17,518 bases of DNA from Oscillospiraceae bacterium (GTDB taxonomy: Bacteria > Bacillota > Clostridia > Oscillospirales > Oscillospiraceae), in contig JAKSPP010000019.1 of the NCBI GenBank assembly GCA_024404735.1, positions 1-17,518 of the forward strand. The letters are read 5' to 3'. The notes beneath the pieces were generated by a model. That model searched no databases and was not told the origin of the DNA. It saw only the letters and a program-made list of their open reading frames with translations. A program made the translations under genes and the position numbers. Shown piece after piece: positions 1 to 8,317 of this stretch (the first letter of the stretch is position 1; every line of letters begins with the position of its first letter).

Positions 1-267
1 GAGATTGTCGAAATGCGCGGAACGCAGTCCGGTCCCGAGGGTTGCCTGAGTGTTCCCGGTGTATTCGGCTGGGTAAGACGTCCCCAGTTTGTTAAGGTTA
101 AGGCTCAGGACAGAGAGGGCAAGGAATTTGAGGTCGAAGGCGAGGGCCTTACCGCAAGGGCCTTCTGCCATGAAATCGATCACCTCAACGGTATACTCTT
201 TGACTCGGTTGCAGACCATATCATGACCGATGAAGAGCTTGATGAGTATTACGGAAGAAAAAGATAA
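1..267 (+). CDS. def: peptide deformylase, C-terminal part (5' end outside window)
   Basis: This is the C-terminal 88 codons of peptide deformylase, the metalloenzyme that removes the N-formyl group from nascent proteins. The reading frame is open from base 1. It shows motif II (EGCLSVPG), whose Cys is a metal ligand, and motif III (HEIDHL), which supplies two His ligands and the catalytic Glu. Motif I (GxGLAAPQ) must lie left of the window. The tail ends in [11 protein letters not shown], a usual length after motif III. fmt starts 6 bases after the stop, the def-fmt order known from many bacteria: Fmt adds the formyl group and Def removes it. Identification is certain; only the missing N-terminus is unseen. 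Confidence 0.97.
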   Translation, partial: EIVEMRGTQSGPEGCLSVPGVFGWVRRPQFVKVKAQDREGKEFEVEGEGLTARAFCHEIDHLNGILFDSVADHIMTDEELDEYYGRKR

Positions 268-273
268 AAGCAT

Positions 274-1188
274 ATGAAAATTGTATTTATGGGTACCCCC
301 GATTTTGCCTCTTGCTGTCTTAAGCGCCTTGTTGATGAAAAAGCGGATATAGCCGCTGTTTTCACAAAGCCCGACAGACCGAAGGGAAGGGGAATGTCCT
401 TATCCATGTCTCCTGTAAAGGAGCTCGCTTTAGAAAACAATATCCCCGTATTTCAGCCTGAAAAGCTTCGCAATAATGAGGAAGCTCTCTCTGCTTTAAG
501 AGAGATTAATCCGGATATCATAGTTGTCGTGGCCTATGGCTGCCTGCTTCCCGATGAGGTTCTTTCTCTGCCCAGGTATGGGTGCATCAATATCCACGGT
601 TCTCTTCTGCCCCGCTTCAGAGGCTCATCTCCCATTCAGTCTGCCGTTCTGGAGGGCGATGATGTAACGGGTGTAAGCTCAATGTATCTTGCCCACGATA
701 TGGATGCCGGAGATGTAATCTATACTGCCGAGACTCCCATAGGAATGTACGAAACCTCGGGTGAGCTTTTTGACAGACTTATGGAGCTGGGCGCAGGCCT
801 TCTTTCCCGTACCCTTAAGGGAATTGAGGACGGAAGTGCCCCCAGAATCCCGCAGGACCATTCAAAGGCTACCTATACAAGAATGCTGGATAAGTCCGAC
901 TGCCCCATTGACTGGAATAAGACTCCGAAGGAAATAATCAAAAAAATCTGCGGCCTTGATCCCTGGCCGGTTGCAACGGCAGAGCTCGCCGGAAAGACCT
1001 GCAAGATTTATAAGGCCGAGTATACGGATACAAAAACCGGCAAGGCACCCGGTGAAGTGGTTTCCGCTGGAAAGACGGGAATAGAAATTGCCTGTGCCGG
1101 CGGTGAGACCATCAGAATAACGGAGCTTCAGGCTCCGGGCAAAAAGAGAATGAAGGCCTCGGACTTCCTTCTCGGAAATAAACTGTAA
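274..1188 (+). CDS. fmt: methionyl-tRNA formyltransferase
   Basis: Cytoplasmic enzyme that formylates Met-tRNA(fMet) using 10-formyltetrahydrofolate, needed for normal translation initiation. At 304 residues it is near the family's usual 310-315. The N-terminal formyltransferase domain (about 1-190) holds the catalytic triad: Asn106 and His108 in NIHGSLLPRFRG, and Asp144 in HDMDAGDVI, the same numbering as the E. coli enzyme. The C-terminal domain (about 205-304) is the OB-like tRNA-binding part and includes GLDPWPVA and GEVV. The ATG follows the def stop by 6 bases. The best Shine-Dalgarno-like run (GGAAGAAAAAG) lies inside the end of def, so the two genes are probably translationally coupled. 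Confidence 0.97.
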   Translation: MKIVFMGTPDFASCCLKRLVDEKADIAAVFTKPDRPKGRGMSLSMSPVKELALENNIPVFQPEKLRNNEEALSALREINPDIIVVVAYGCLLPDEVLSLPRYGCINIHGSLLPRFRGSSPIQSAVLEGDDVTGVSSMYLAHDMDAGDVIYTAETPIGMYETSGELFDRLMELGAGLLSRTLKGIEDGSAPRIPQDHSKATYTRMLDKSDCPIDWNKTPKEIIKKICGLDPWPVATAELAGKTCKIYKAEYTDTKTGKAPGEVVSAGKTGIEIACAGGETIRITELQAPGKKRMKASDFLLGNKL

Positions 1189-1233
1189 TAATTCGCATAA
1201 TACATAATAAATGAAGGGAGTAGCTGACTTAAA

Positions 1234-2553
1234 ATGTCCGATGCAAGAGAAGCGGCACTTACGGTGCTTGAAAAATGCAGAAGGCAGGATGCCTGGTCCG
1301 ATGCCGTTCTGGGCCCGGTCCTCGATGACTTCTCCCTTTCGCCCAGAGACAGAGCCTTTTGCTCTGCACTCTGCTATGGCGTAATGCAAAACCGAATCTA
1401 TCTGGATTTCAGAATAGAGGCTTTTGTCAGGGGAGGCCTTAAAAAGCTGGAGCCGAAGGTGCTCGATATATTAAGGCTTTCGGCATGTCAGATACTCTTT
1501 ATGGATAAGATTCCCGCAAGGGCGGCAGTAAGCGAAGGCGTTGAGATGACCAAAAAGCTCGGCTACGGAAGGGCAAGCGGTCTTGTTAATGCAGTTCTGC
1601 GCAGGCTCGCAGACTCCGCTTCGAAAAAACCCGGTAGGGGCGATATGTCCGAGCTTGCCTACGCGGCCCTTCTATACAGCCACCCTCTGCCTCTTGCACG
1701 GGAATACGAAAAGAGGCTGGGAGAGAAAGAGGCTGTGGAGCTTATGAAGGCCAATAATTCGGTGCCTCCCACATATATAAGAACCAACACCCTGAAGATA
1801 AGCCCCGAGGCGCTTTATGCTCTTTTTTCCGAAAACAGTATATGTATAAAGCCCCATGGGTTTCTGGACGGCTGCTTTGAGATAGAAGGCGGCGGAAATA
1901 TCGAAAAGCTTCCGGGCTTTAATGAGGGATATTTCTTCGTTCAGGACCCCGCTGCCGCAATTGCCGCTGCAATAGCGGAGCCGGGAAGTAAAAAAAGCAT
2001 TCTCGATGCCTGTGCCGCTCCCGGAGGCAAAACAATAGCCTGTGCAATTGAGGCCCCCGAAAGCTCTGTGTTATCAAGAGACCTTAAGAAAAATAAACTT
2101 GTTCGCATCGAAAAATCCCTTAAAAGGCTCGGTATAGACAACGTCAGTCTTTCCGCGGGAGATGCAGGGGTTTATGAGGAGGAGCTTTCGGAAAAGTTCG
2201 ATCTTGTAATATGCGATGTGCCCTGCTCCGGTCTCGGAGTTGTCAGAAAAAAGCCCGATATCAGATATAAGGACACAGGCGAGTTTGAGCGCCTGCCCGA
2301 AATACAGAAAAGAATTCTTTATAACTGCTCCCGGTATGTTGCTCCCGGAGGAACTCTTCTCTATACCACCTGCACGGTAAGAAGAGAGGAAAATGAGGCT
2401 GTTGCCGGACAGTTTATGAATGAAAACCCCGGTTTTGCGCCGTATGATTTTTCTTTCGGCGAAAGCATCAGGTCTGAGGATGGTATGTTCACATTTTTCC
2501 CACACATTCACGGAACAGACGGATTTTTCGTCTGCAGGATGCTCAGAAAATAA
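1234..2553 (+). CDS. rsmB: 16S rRNA (cytosine-967-C5) methyltransferase
   Basis: SAM-dependent m5C methyltransferase of the RsmB/Sun family, acting on 16S rRNA C967 (E. coli numbering). The 439 residues match the usual 430-450. An N-terminal NusB-like RNA-binding domain (about 4-135) includes the DRAFCSALCYGVMQ segment. The Rossmann methyltransferase domain follows, with the SAM motif DACAAPGGKT at 258-267, motif IV DVPCSGLG (Cys331), and motif VI TTCTVRREENE with the nucleophilic Cys380. Having both Cys residues is typical of this class. The ATG is preceded by AAGGGAG at 1214-1220, a somewhat long spacing. It sits between fmt and rlmN in a co-directional cluster with short gaps, consistent with co-transcription. 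Confidence 0.96.
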   Translation: MSDAREAALTVLEKCRRQDAWSDAVLGPVLDDFSLSPRDRAFCSALCYGVMQNRIYLDFRIEAFVRGGLKKLEPKVLDILRLSACQILFMDKIPARAAVSEGVEMTKKLGYGRASGLVNAVLRRLADSASKKPGRGDMSELAYAALLYSHPLPLAREYEKRLGEKEAVELMKANNSVPPTYIRTNTLKISPEALYALFSENSICIKPHGFLDGCFEIEGGGNIEKLPGFNEGYFFVQDPAAAIAAAIAEPGSKKSILDACAAPGGKTIACAIEAPESSVLSRDLKKNKLVRIEKSLKRLGIDNVSLSAGDAGVYEEELSEKFDLVICDVPCSGLGVVRKKPDIRYKDTGEFERLPEIQKRILYNCSRYVAPGGTLLYTTCTVRREENEAVAGQFMNENPGFAPYDFSFGESIRSEDGMFTFFPHIHGTDGFFVCRMLRK

Positions 2554-2582
2554 GAAGCTAAGAAAAGGAGGATGCCGAATAA

Positions 2583-3638
2583 ATGCAGGATTTAAGAGGA
2601 TTGTATTATTCCGAACTCGAGGAGCTTATCTCCTCTCTCGGAGAGCCTAAATTCAGGGCAAAGCAGATTTATAAATGGATATCCTCCGGCGTATCCTCCA
2701 TGGATGAGATGACAAATGTTCCCGCCTCTCTCAAAGCAAAGCTGCTTGATGCCGGCTTCGGTGTATATGCTCCGAAGGTACTGAGCAAGCTCGTCAGCAA
2801 AGACGGTACAATCAAGTACCTGTGGGAGCTGTCTGACGGGAATGCCGTTGAAACGGTTTTGATGAAATACAGAACCGGCAATACCGTGTGCATATCCACT
2901 CAGGTGGGCTGCAGAATGGGATGTCGTTTCTGCGCCTCCACAATCGGCGGACTTGTCCGCAATCTCTCTCCTGCGGAAATCCTATCCGAGGTTATGATGA
3001 CGGAGAAGGATTCCGGCGAGAAAATCTCCAAAATTGTAATTATGGGAATAGGAGAGCCTCTGGATAATTACGATAATGTAATAAAATTTCTTCACCTTGT
3101 TAATTCTCCCGATGGTATGAATATCGGGATGAGACATATAACCCTTTCAACCTGCTGTATTCCGGATAAGCTAAGAAGGCTTATGGATGAAAATCTGCAG
3201 ATAACCCTTGCAATTTCCCTCCATGCTGCGGAGGACGGTCTCCGTACGGAGATAATGCCTTCAAACAGGGCATGCGGTCTTGAGGTCCTGCTTTCTCTTG
3301 CAAGGGAGTATTATGAAAAAACGGGAAGAAGAATAACCTTTGAATATGCAATGATTGCCGGAGTCAACGACTCTATTAAGCATGCCTCTCTTCTTGCCGA
3401 TGCCGCGCTTTCCTGCGGGGCACACCTAAACCTCATTCCTCTTAATAAGGTTGAGGAATCTCCCTTCGCCCCATCCTCAAAAAAGGATATGGATGCCTTT
3501 ACGGCTGTCCTTACAAGGAGGGGCGCCAACTTCACCATAAGGCGTTCTCTCGGCGGTGATGTGAATGCCTCCTGCGGACAGCTTCGCAGAAACAGGGAGA
3601 AGAGCAGGAAAACCAATAACAGCTCCGAAAGGATATAG
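2583..3638 (+). CDS. rlmN: dual-specificity 23S rRNA/tRNA adenine-C2 methyltransferase
   Basis: Radical SAM enzyme that makes 2-methyladenosine at A2503 of 23S rRNA and A37 of some tRNAs, two steps of quality control in decoding and peptide-bond chemistry. The 4Fe-4S ligands are Cys110, Cys114 and Cys117 in GCRMGCRFC. The methyl-carrying Cys331 sits in GGDVNASCGQL, and the resolving Cys103 lies seven residues before the cluster, as in E. coli RlmN. The N-terminal accessory domain covers about 1-95. The last 16 residues form a basic tail (RNREKSRK...) beyond the conserved core. A strong AAGGAGG at 2565-2571 fixes the ATG. Cfr, the resistance paralogue, is unlikely given the operon context. Confidence 0.97.
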   Translation: MQDLRGLYYSELEELISSLGEPKFRAKQIYKWISSGVSSMDEMTNVPASLKAKLLDAGFGVYAPKVLSKLVSKDGTIKYLWELSDGNAVETVLMKYRTGNTVCISTQVGCRMGCRFCASTIGGLVRNLSPAEILSEVMMTEKDSGEKISKIVIMGIGEPLDNYDNVIKFLHLVNSPDGMNIGMRHITLSTCCIPDKLRRLMDENLQITLAISLHAAEDGLRTEIMPSNRACGLEVLLSLAREYYEKTGRRITFEYAMIAGVNDSIKHASLLADAALSCGAHLNLIPLNKVEESPFAPSSKKDMDAFTAVLTRRGANFTIRRSLGGDVNASCGQLRRNREKSRKTNNSSERI

Positions 3639-3641
3639 CAT

Positions 3642-4376
3642 ATGAATTTCGCAGGGATAACAGACCGCGGAAAAATAAGACAGAAAAATCAGGACGATTA
3701 CCGTGCCGAAACAGCCTTTAACGGTGAGATAATGACAGCCGTTCTGTGTGACGGAATGGGCGGCGAAAAGGCGGGGGAGGTTGCATCTGCTCTTGCCTGC
3801 GACAGCTTTATGTTCCATGCCGCAGCTTCAATCGACAAAAAGTCCACCCAGAACGATATGGAAAACATCATTAAGGATGCTGTTGCATATGCAAATAAGG
3901 TCGTCTATGACAAGGCCATGGATGATTTAAGCTGCTTCGGAATGGGAACGACCCTTGTTTCCGTAATAATAAACGGGAAAAAAGCGGCAATTGCCAATGT
4001 GGGTGACAGCCGCTGCTATCTGTTCTCGGGCGGTAAGCTGCGCCAGATAACAAAGGACCATTCCTATGTTGCCGATTTGCTTGAAAAGAAGCTAATAAGC
4101 CCCGAGGAGGCAAAGGTTCATCCCCGCCGCAGTCAGCTTTTAAGGGCAATAGGCACGGAGCCATCGGTTAACTGCGATGTGTTCGGCCTGAAGCTTAAGT
4201 CCGGCGACAGGCTTCTGCTGTGCTCGGACGGTCTTATTAATTCCGTACCCGAGGAAGTTATAAGAAATGTTTTTAAGTCCGGAAAAGCTCCGGATAAAGC
4301 GGTTGATGAGCTTCTCAGGCTCGCTCTTGCAGCAGGTGCAAGAGATAACGTAACGATTTTTATCGCACAGCTGTGA
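3642..4376 (+). CDS. prpC: PP2C-family Ser/Thr protein phosphatase
   Basis: Cytoplasmic metal-dependent phosphatase that reverses phosphorylation by the PASTA kinase encoded just downstream. The 244 residues carry the PP2C motifs in order: TDRGKIRQKNQDD (Asp18/Asp19), CDGMGGEKAGEVAS (metal ligand Asp37), GMGTTLVS, NVGDSRCYLF, TKDHSYV, LLCSDGL (Asp196) and RDNVTIF (Asp235). Length and motifs are those of B. subtilis PrpC/Stp. The ATG lies 3 bases after the rlmN stop, with GAAAGGA at 3627-3633 as ribosome binding site inside the end of rlmN. The 19-base gap to prkC suggests balanced co-expression of phosphatase and kinase. Confidence 0.97.
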   Translation: MNFAGITDRGKIRQKNQDDYRAETAFNGEIMTAVLCDGMGGEKAGEVASALACDSFMFHAAASIDKKSTQNDMENIIKDAVAYANKVVYDKAMDDLSCFGMGTTLVSVIINGKKAAIANVGDSRCYLFSGGKLRQITKDHSYVADLLEKKLISPEEAKVHPRRSQLLRAIGTEPSVNCDVFGLKLKSGDRLLLCSDGLINSVPEEVIRNVFKSGKAPDKAVDELLRLALAAGARDNVTIFIAQL

Positions 4377-4395
4377 GAAAGGAGGTAATATTTGA

Positions 4396-6267
4396 ATGAA
4401 TGAAATAATGGATTATTACCTCGGCTCTCTTCTTGATGACCGTTACGAGCTCCAGAGCATCATAGGCGAGGGAGGAATGGCGAAGGTTTACAGAGCCCGC
4501 TGCAATCTCCTTAACCGTAATGTTGCAGTAAAAATTCTTAAAAGCGATGTCGCTGCGGACGAGGAATTCCGTGAGCACTTCAAAACAGAGGCAAGAGCAG
4601 TTGCAATGCTCTCACACCCGAATATCGTTGCCGTTTATGACGTTTCCAGGGATGACAATCCCGATTACATAGTAATGGAGCTTGTTGACGGCATTACTCT
4701 TAAGCAGTATATAAAGGCAAAGGGCTCTGTTCCCATAAACGAAACCATTCACTTAAGCCGTCAGATAGCCAAGGCACTTTCCCATGCCCATTCCAAAGGC
4801 ATTATTCACAGGGATATCAAGCCCCAGAATGTTCTTCTTACCGTTGACGGAATAGTCAAGGTCGCCGATTTCGGTATTGCCCATCTTGAGCAGGCTGCGG
4901 GCAGTGAAGCCGCAATGGGTCTTGGAAGTCTTAATTACACCTCTCCCGAACTTTTAAGGGGTGCAACTCCCGATGCCGCCGGAGATGTTTACGCTCTGGG
5001 AATAAGCATGTTCGAGATGCTCACAGGCGCTCTTCCCTATATGGCAGGGGCAGATGCGGCAGAAACGCTTGCATGTATTACTATGGGCACCACGAGCCCG
5101 ATGTATCTCAATCCCGATGTTCCGGAGGGACTCAATAACATAGTCGTTAAGGCAATGAATCCGGATCCCGAGAAGCGTTATTCCTCCGCACAGGAGCTTC
5201 TCGATGACCTTGATGCCTTCAAGTCCGATTCCGCAGAAGCGCCTTCACATGCCGATACACCGGATGGTGACAGTGACGAGGGCGGAAAGAAAGGGCGTCT
5301 GCCCGGGGATGTTGTCCCCATAGCCAGACTGGGTGAGCTCAGCAAGGAAAGATTCCGCCGCCGCCATGCAAGAAGCGCAAAGATAAGCATTCTCCTCGGT
5401 GTGGGAATAGTTCTTGCCCTGATTGTATTTATATGGATATATCTCTGGAACGGTATGCTGAAGGATATCTTCTCCGAGGACACGAAGCTTACGATTCCCG
5501 ATTTCACCGGTAAAAGCTATCTTGAAATAATCGGTAACGATGAATTCAAGGAGCTGTTTAATTTCAGCATCAGCTACGAGGTTGATCCCGTTGCGGAAAA
5601 GGACTTCGTTATTTCTCAGGAGCCCAAGGCCGAAAAGCAGATAAGCATTACCTCCGACAAAATAGAGGTAAGCCTGAAGGTTTCCACAGGCAGTGATATT
5701 ATGGTTCCCGTTCCGGATGTTGCCGGAATGGACTATAAGGAGGCCGTAACCCTTCTTCAGAAGCAGGGCTTTACCGTTCGTGAGGAGTATGCAGCCTCGG
5801 ATACGGTTACAGAGGATATTGTAATCGGAACATCGCCTGCTGCCGAGGATATGGTAAGCGCCGGCGCCATAGTATATGTAACCATTTCCAGCGGCAAGGC
5901 TGTCGTGACAATTGAAATGCCCAAGCTGACGGGCTTCACGGAGGCCGTTGCAAAGCAGAAGATAATCGATGCAGGCCTGTCCGTCGGAACAAGTACCTCT
6001 ATAGAAAGCGAAACTCCCGCAGGTATTGTCGTATGGCAGTCAACTGCGGCGGGCACCCTCGTCGAGAAAAATACCAAGATTTATCTTCAGGTTTCAACAG
6101 GCCCTGCCGAAAAGCCCGAGGAAACTCCTGCTGCCGGTGAGGATAATAATAACGGAGGCAATGGAGAGTCGGGTTCATCCGGCAATACGGGCTCGCCCGA
6201 TTCCTCCGGAGGCGGCAATGCCAATGTAATCGCCTCCGGCTCAAATCTCAGCACCGTTACCCCCTGA
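4396..6267 (+). CDS. prkC: PASTA-domain Ser/Thr protein kinase
   Basis: Single-pass membrane kinase that senses peptidoglycan fragments or lipid II and phosphorylates cell-wall, division and translation proteins. The kinase domain (about 15-275) has GEGGMAKVY (P-loop), VAVKILK (Lys46), HRDIKPQN (catalytic Asp140) and DFGIA (Asp158). A basic, acidic-patched juxtamembrane linker follows, then one membrane helix at about 331-353. The outside part has three PASTA repeats beginning near residues 363, 436 and 504, each opening with a (I/V/M)PxxxG core such as VPDVAG. The last ~50 residues are a Gly/Ser/Asn-rich low-complexity tail. AAAGGAGGT at 4378-4386 sets the start. The 623-residue length is normal for three PASTA units. 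Confidence 0.97.
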   Translation: MNEIMDYYLGSLLDDRYELQSIIGEGGMAKVYRARCNLLNRNVAVKILKSDVAADEEFREHFKTEARAVAMLSHPNIVAVYDVSRDDNPDYIVMELVDGITLKQYIKAKGSVPINETIHLSRQIAKALSHAHSKGIIHRDIKPQNVLLTVDGIVKVADFGIAHLEQAAGSEAAMGLGSLNYTSPELLRGATPDAAGDVYALGISMFEMLTGALPYMAGADAAETLACITMGTTSPMYLNPDVPEGLNNIVVKAMNPDPEKRYSSAQELLDDLDAFKSDSAEAPSHADTPDGDSDEGGKKGRLPGDVVPIARLGELSKERFRRRHARSAKISILLGVGIVLALIVFIWIYLWNGMLKDIFSEDTKLTIPDFTGKSYLEIIGNDEFKELFNFSISYEVDPVAEKDFVISQEPKAEKQISITSDKIEVSLKVSTGSDIMVPVPDVAGMDYKEAVTLLQKQGFTVREEYAASDTVTEDIVIGTSPAAEDMVSAGAIVYVTISSGKAVVTIEMPKLTGFTEAVAKQKIIDAGLSVGTSTSIESETPAGIVVWQSTAAGTLVEKNTKIYLQVSTGPAEKPEETPAAGEDNNNGGNGESGSSGNTGSPDSSGGGNANVIASGSNLSTVTP

Positions 6268-6294
6268 ATACTGTGAATGGAGGGCTTAAGTAAA

Positions 6295-7173
6295 ATGCCC
6301 CGGGGAAAAATAATAAAAGCACTGTCCGGTTTTTACTATATCGGTTCGGAAAACGATATAATAACCTGCAGGGCAAGGGGAAAATTCCGTCTGGACGGAC
6401 TGTCGCCCTTAGTGGGTGATGATGTGGAGTTTGAATTAAACCCCGACGGAAGCGGTACGGTCAAATCACTGCTTCCCCGCAGCAATGCTCTTGTCCGCCC
6501 GCCTGTTGCAAACATAGACCTTCTTCTTATTCTATGCGCCGACACCAACCCCGTAACAGACCCCTATCTTATTGACAGGGTTGCCGTTATTGCCGAAAAT
6601 GCGGGAATCAATGTTGCCGTATGCATCAATAAATGCGATATTGCTCCCGCCGAAAGATTAAAGGAAATCTATGAGAAAACCAAATACCCGGTAATGAGTC
6701 TCAGCGCTCTCACAGGTGAGGGAACAGATGAGCTTCGGGATATTATAAAAGGAAAAACCGTTGCTCTGACGGGAAACTCCGGTGTCGGTAAGTCCAGCCT
6801 TCTCAATGCTCTTTGTCCGGGCTTCTCCATTCCCACCGCCGAGGTAAGTGATAAGCTCGGGCGCGGAAAGCATACAACCCGCCATACAGAGCTTTATGCT
6901 CTCGGCGAAGGTACCTTCGTTGCCGATACTCCGGGCTTTTCGTCATTTGATTTATCGATGATGCAGCCCATTGAGAAGCAGAAGCTGGCTTTCCTCTTTC
7001 CGGAGTTCGTTCCCTTTGCCGGCACCTGCCGCTTTGATGACTGTGTCCACTTGAATGAGCCGGGCTGCTCAGTGAGAGAGGCTGTAGATGAGGGTCTTAT
7101 CCATTCTTCCCGTCACGAAAGCTATAAAAGGCTTTTTGAAATAGTATCATCATTTAAGGAATGGGAAAAATAA
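6295..7173 (+). CDS. rsgA: small ribosomal subunit biogenesis GTPase RsgA
   Basis: Circularly permuted GTPase that checks late 30S subunit assembly. From the preferred start it has 292 residues. An N-terminal OB fold (about 1-70) comes first, then the G motifs in permuted order: NKCD (112-115, G4), SALTGEG (G5), GNSGVGKSS (160-168, G1) and DTPGFSSF (G3). A zinc knuckle with Cys245, Cys250, His252 and Cys258 follows. I chose the ATG at 6295, giving MPRGKIIKALSGFYYI as in B. subtilis RsgA, because GGAGGG at 6279-6284 is well spaced for it; an in-frame ATG at 6277 would overlap that site. It follows prkC by 27 bases. The rpe and thiN genes common downstream in other Firmicutes are absent. Confidence 0.97.
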   Translation: MPRGKIIKALSGFYYIGSENDIITCRARGKFRLDGLSPLVGDDVEFELNPDGSGTVKSLLPRSNALVRPPVANIDLLLILCADTNPVTDPYLIDRVAVIAENAGINVAVCINKCDIAPAERLKEIYEKTKYPVMSLSALTGEGTDELRDIIKGKTVALTGNSGVGKSSLLNALCPGFSIPTAEVSDKLGRGKHTTRHTELYALGEGTFVADTPGFSSFDLSMMQPIEKQKLAFLFPEFVPFAGTCRFDDCVHLNEPGCSVREAVDEGLIHSSRHESYKRLFEIVSSFKEWEK

Positions 7174-7225
7174 ACTAATTTCGTTATAATTCAGATTTAC
7201 TATCCGGAAAGGAAGTCAGGGACAA

Positions 7226-7504
7226 ATGAAGTTTCGAAAAACAGGTCTTATCCCCAAAATATGCATTCTCGCGATAATTGTCTATGCGGTTATTTCCATT
7301 GTAGGTGTAAAGGGTAAGATATCGACTGCGGAAGACAGGAGAAATGCGGTTGCCGATGAGGTTGAGGCCCTTGCCTCCGAAAATGCGGAGCTCCGTTATA
7401 ATCTTGAGCATGCAGATGACGATGATGTTCTGATTTCCATTGCCCGCTCAAAGCTCGGCCTTGTTATGCCCGGCGAAGAGATTTATTATGACACGGGTAA
7501 CTGA
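7226..7504 (+). CDS. septum formation initiator (DivIC/FtsB-type) protein
   Basis: Small bitopic divisome protein of 92 residues. A short basic cytoplasmic tip (MKFRKTG) is followed by a membrane helix at about 8-28 (IPKICILAIIVYAVISIVGV). A coiled coil at about 30-62 comes next (heptad-like AEDRRNAVADEVEALASENAEL). The C-terminal part, IARSKLGLVMPGEEIYY, matches the conserved A(R)xxLGxVxPGExx end of FtsB/DivIC. In the family these proteins bridge FtsL and the septal synthase complex. AAAGGAAG at 7208-7215 serves as ribosome binding site. In many Clostridia the divIC gene sits with yabP/yabQ; here it follows rsgA. FtsL-like rather than DivIC identity cannot be excluded. Confidence 0.88.
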   Translation: MKFRKTGLIPKICILAIIVYAVISIVGVKGKISTAEDRRNAVADEVEALASENAELRYNLEHADDDDVLISIARSKLGLVMPGEEIYYDTGN

Positions 7505-7558
7505 TTGTCGGTAATACTGTTGGGATATTATTCCGATTTATTTATGGGAGGATAAAAT

Positions 7559-8047
7559 ATGCAGATTTTTGATATTTCCAGGGCAATAAGCCGTGATTCG
7601 ATAGATTTTTCGGGCTTCCCCGAAGCAACTGCCGTATTGCCCGCAAAGCAGGGTGAAAACGGAGATATATCTCTGGAGCCTTTCTGCGGAAAATGCCGTC
7701 TTCTTTCCTTTGACGGTGTCTCCGCAATTCTTCCGGAAAAGCTGAAGGGGAGAATTGCCGGAGTTAAGCGCCTTTGCCTTAAGTCCGCAGATTGCGTACT
7801 GACAGAGGAGGCAATAAATTATATTGCAGCCGCAGGCGTTGAGCTTATCGTGCTTGACAGACCCTATGTGGGAACGGTTGAAACAGAGAAGGATTTTAAG
7901 GCAATGCTCGCCTCTGCCGGCGTTTCCGTCGTTATCAATGCCGATTTTAAGACAATCCGCCCGGGAGATTATATGCTTTTCTGCTTCCCCGTAAATGCTC
8001 CGGGTAAGAGCTTCCTTCCCGTACGTCCTGTTCTCATTCCCGCATAA
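7559..8047 (+). CDS. shortened cyclase/kynurenine-formamidase-family protein lacking the metal-binding motif
   Basis: The 162-residue protein starts with IFDISRAIS, the usual opening of the cyclase (kynurenine formamidase-like) family. From SLEPFCGKCRLLSF onward it follows the family's second half: VKRLCLKSAD, LTEEAINYIAAAGVELIVLDRPYVG, LASAGVSVVINADFKTIRPGDYMLFCFPV and a closing PVRPVLIP. Family members are usually about 200-220 residues and carry HxGTHxDxPxH, which binds the catalytic metal. That stretch is missing: residues 20-43 jump from the opening strand to the post-motif segment. The frame is intact, so this looks like a settled internal deletion and a likely non-catalytic protein. 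A strong GGGAGGA at 7546-7552 sets the start. It is the last gene of the operon. Confidence 0.75.
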   Translation: MQIFDISRAISRDSIDFSGFPEATAVLPAKQGENGDISLEPFCGKCRLLSFDGVSAILPEKLKGRIAGVKRLCLKSADCVLTEEAINYIAAAGVELIVLDRPYVGTVETEKDFKAMLASAGVSVVINADFKTIRPGDYMLFCFPVNAPGKSFLPVRPVLIPA

Positions 8048-8060
8048 AAGGTGCGGTTTT

Positions 8061-8121
8061 GCCGGAAGGGGATAGCTTTCGAAGGAAAAAAGCAATCCCC
8101 TTCGGGCAGCGGTATTTTTTT
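8061..8121 (+). terminator. probable terminator of the def-rsgA operon
   Basis: Arms 8061-8073 and 8095-8107 pair over 12 of 13 positions. The loop contains a second small GCTTT/AAAGC stem. A run of seven T follows at 8115-8121, after a 7-base spacer, so termination may be imperfect. It sits 14 bases after the stop of the last operon gene and before the tRNA promoter. Confidence 0.6.
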
Positions 8122-8164
8122 GCAGCAGCAGATAAGAAATAATTCAAAAAAAGCAAAAAATAAC

Positions 8165-8193
8165 TTGACAAATTGCCGGTGTTATGCTAATAT
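8165..8193 (+). promoter_or_regulatory. consensus promoter of the tRNA unit
   Basis: TTGACA at 8165-8170 and TAATAT at 8188-8193 are separated by 17 bases. A TGC triplet before the -10 makes it an extended -10 promoter. The expected start lies near 8200, about 20 bases before tRNA-Thr. A sigma-A site of this quality fits stable-RNA transcription. Confidence 0.8.
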
Positions 8194-8221
8194 CCTATCT
8201 GTTGCTGGCGCTATTCGAATT

Positions 8222-8297
8222 GCTGGTGTAGCTCAGTCGGTAGAGCAGCTGATTTGTAATCAGCAGGTCGGGGGTTCGAGTCCGTCCACCAGCTCCA
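8222..8297 (+). tRNA. tRNA-Thr (anticodon TGT)
   Basis: Full cloverleaf: acceptor GCTGGTG pairs with CACCAGC (8287-8293); the D arm is GCTCAGTCGGTAGAGC; the anticodon arm GCTGA-TTTGTAA-TCAGC gives anticodon TGT, reading ACA; the T loop is TTCGAGT. Discriminator T and an encoded CCA (8295-8297) complete a 76-base gene. It is co-transcribed with the tRNA-Tyr 20 bases downstream. Confidence 0.97.
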
Positions 8298-8317
8298 CTG
8301 TGAGCGCAACTTAATAT

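Noticed and set aside
862..1389. Long minus-strand open frame over the fmt/rsmB junction
   Set aside because: It is antisense to two well-supported genes, has no homology I recognise, and lacks a convincing ribosome binding site.
7174..7225. TATAAT at 7185-7190 as a promoter for the DivIC-type gene
   Set aside because: No -35-like element lies at suitable distance, and the gene spacing fits read-through from rsgA.
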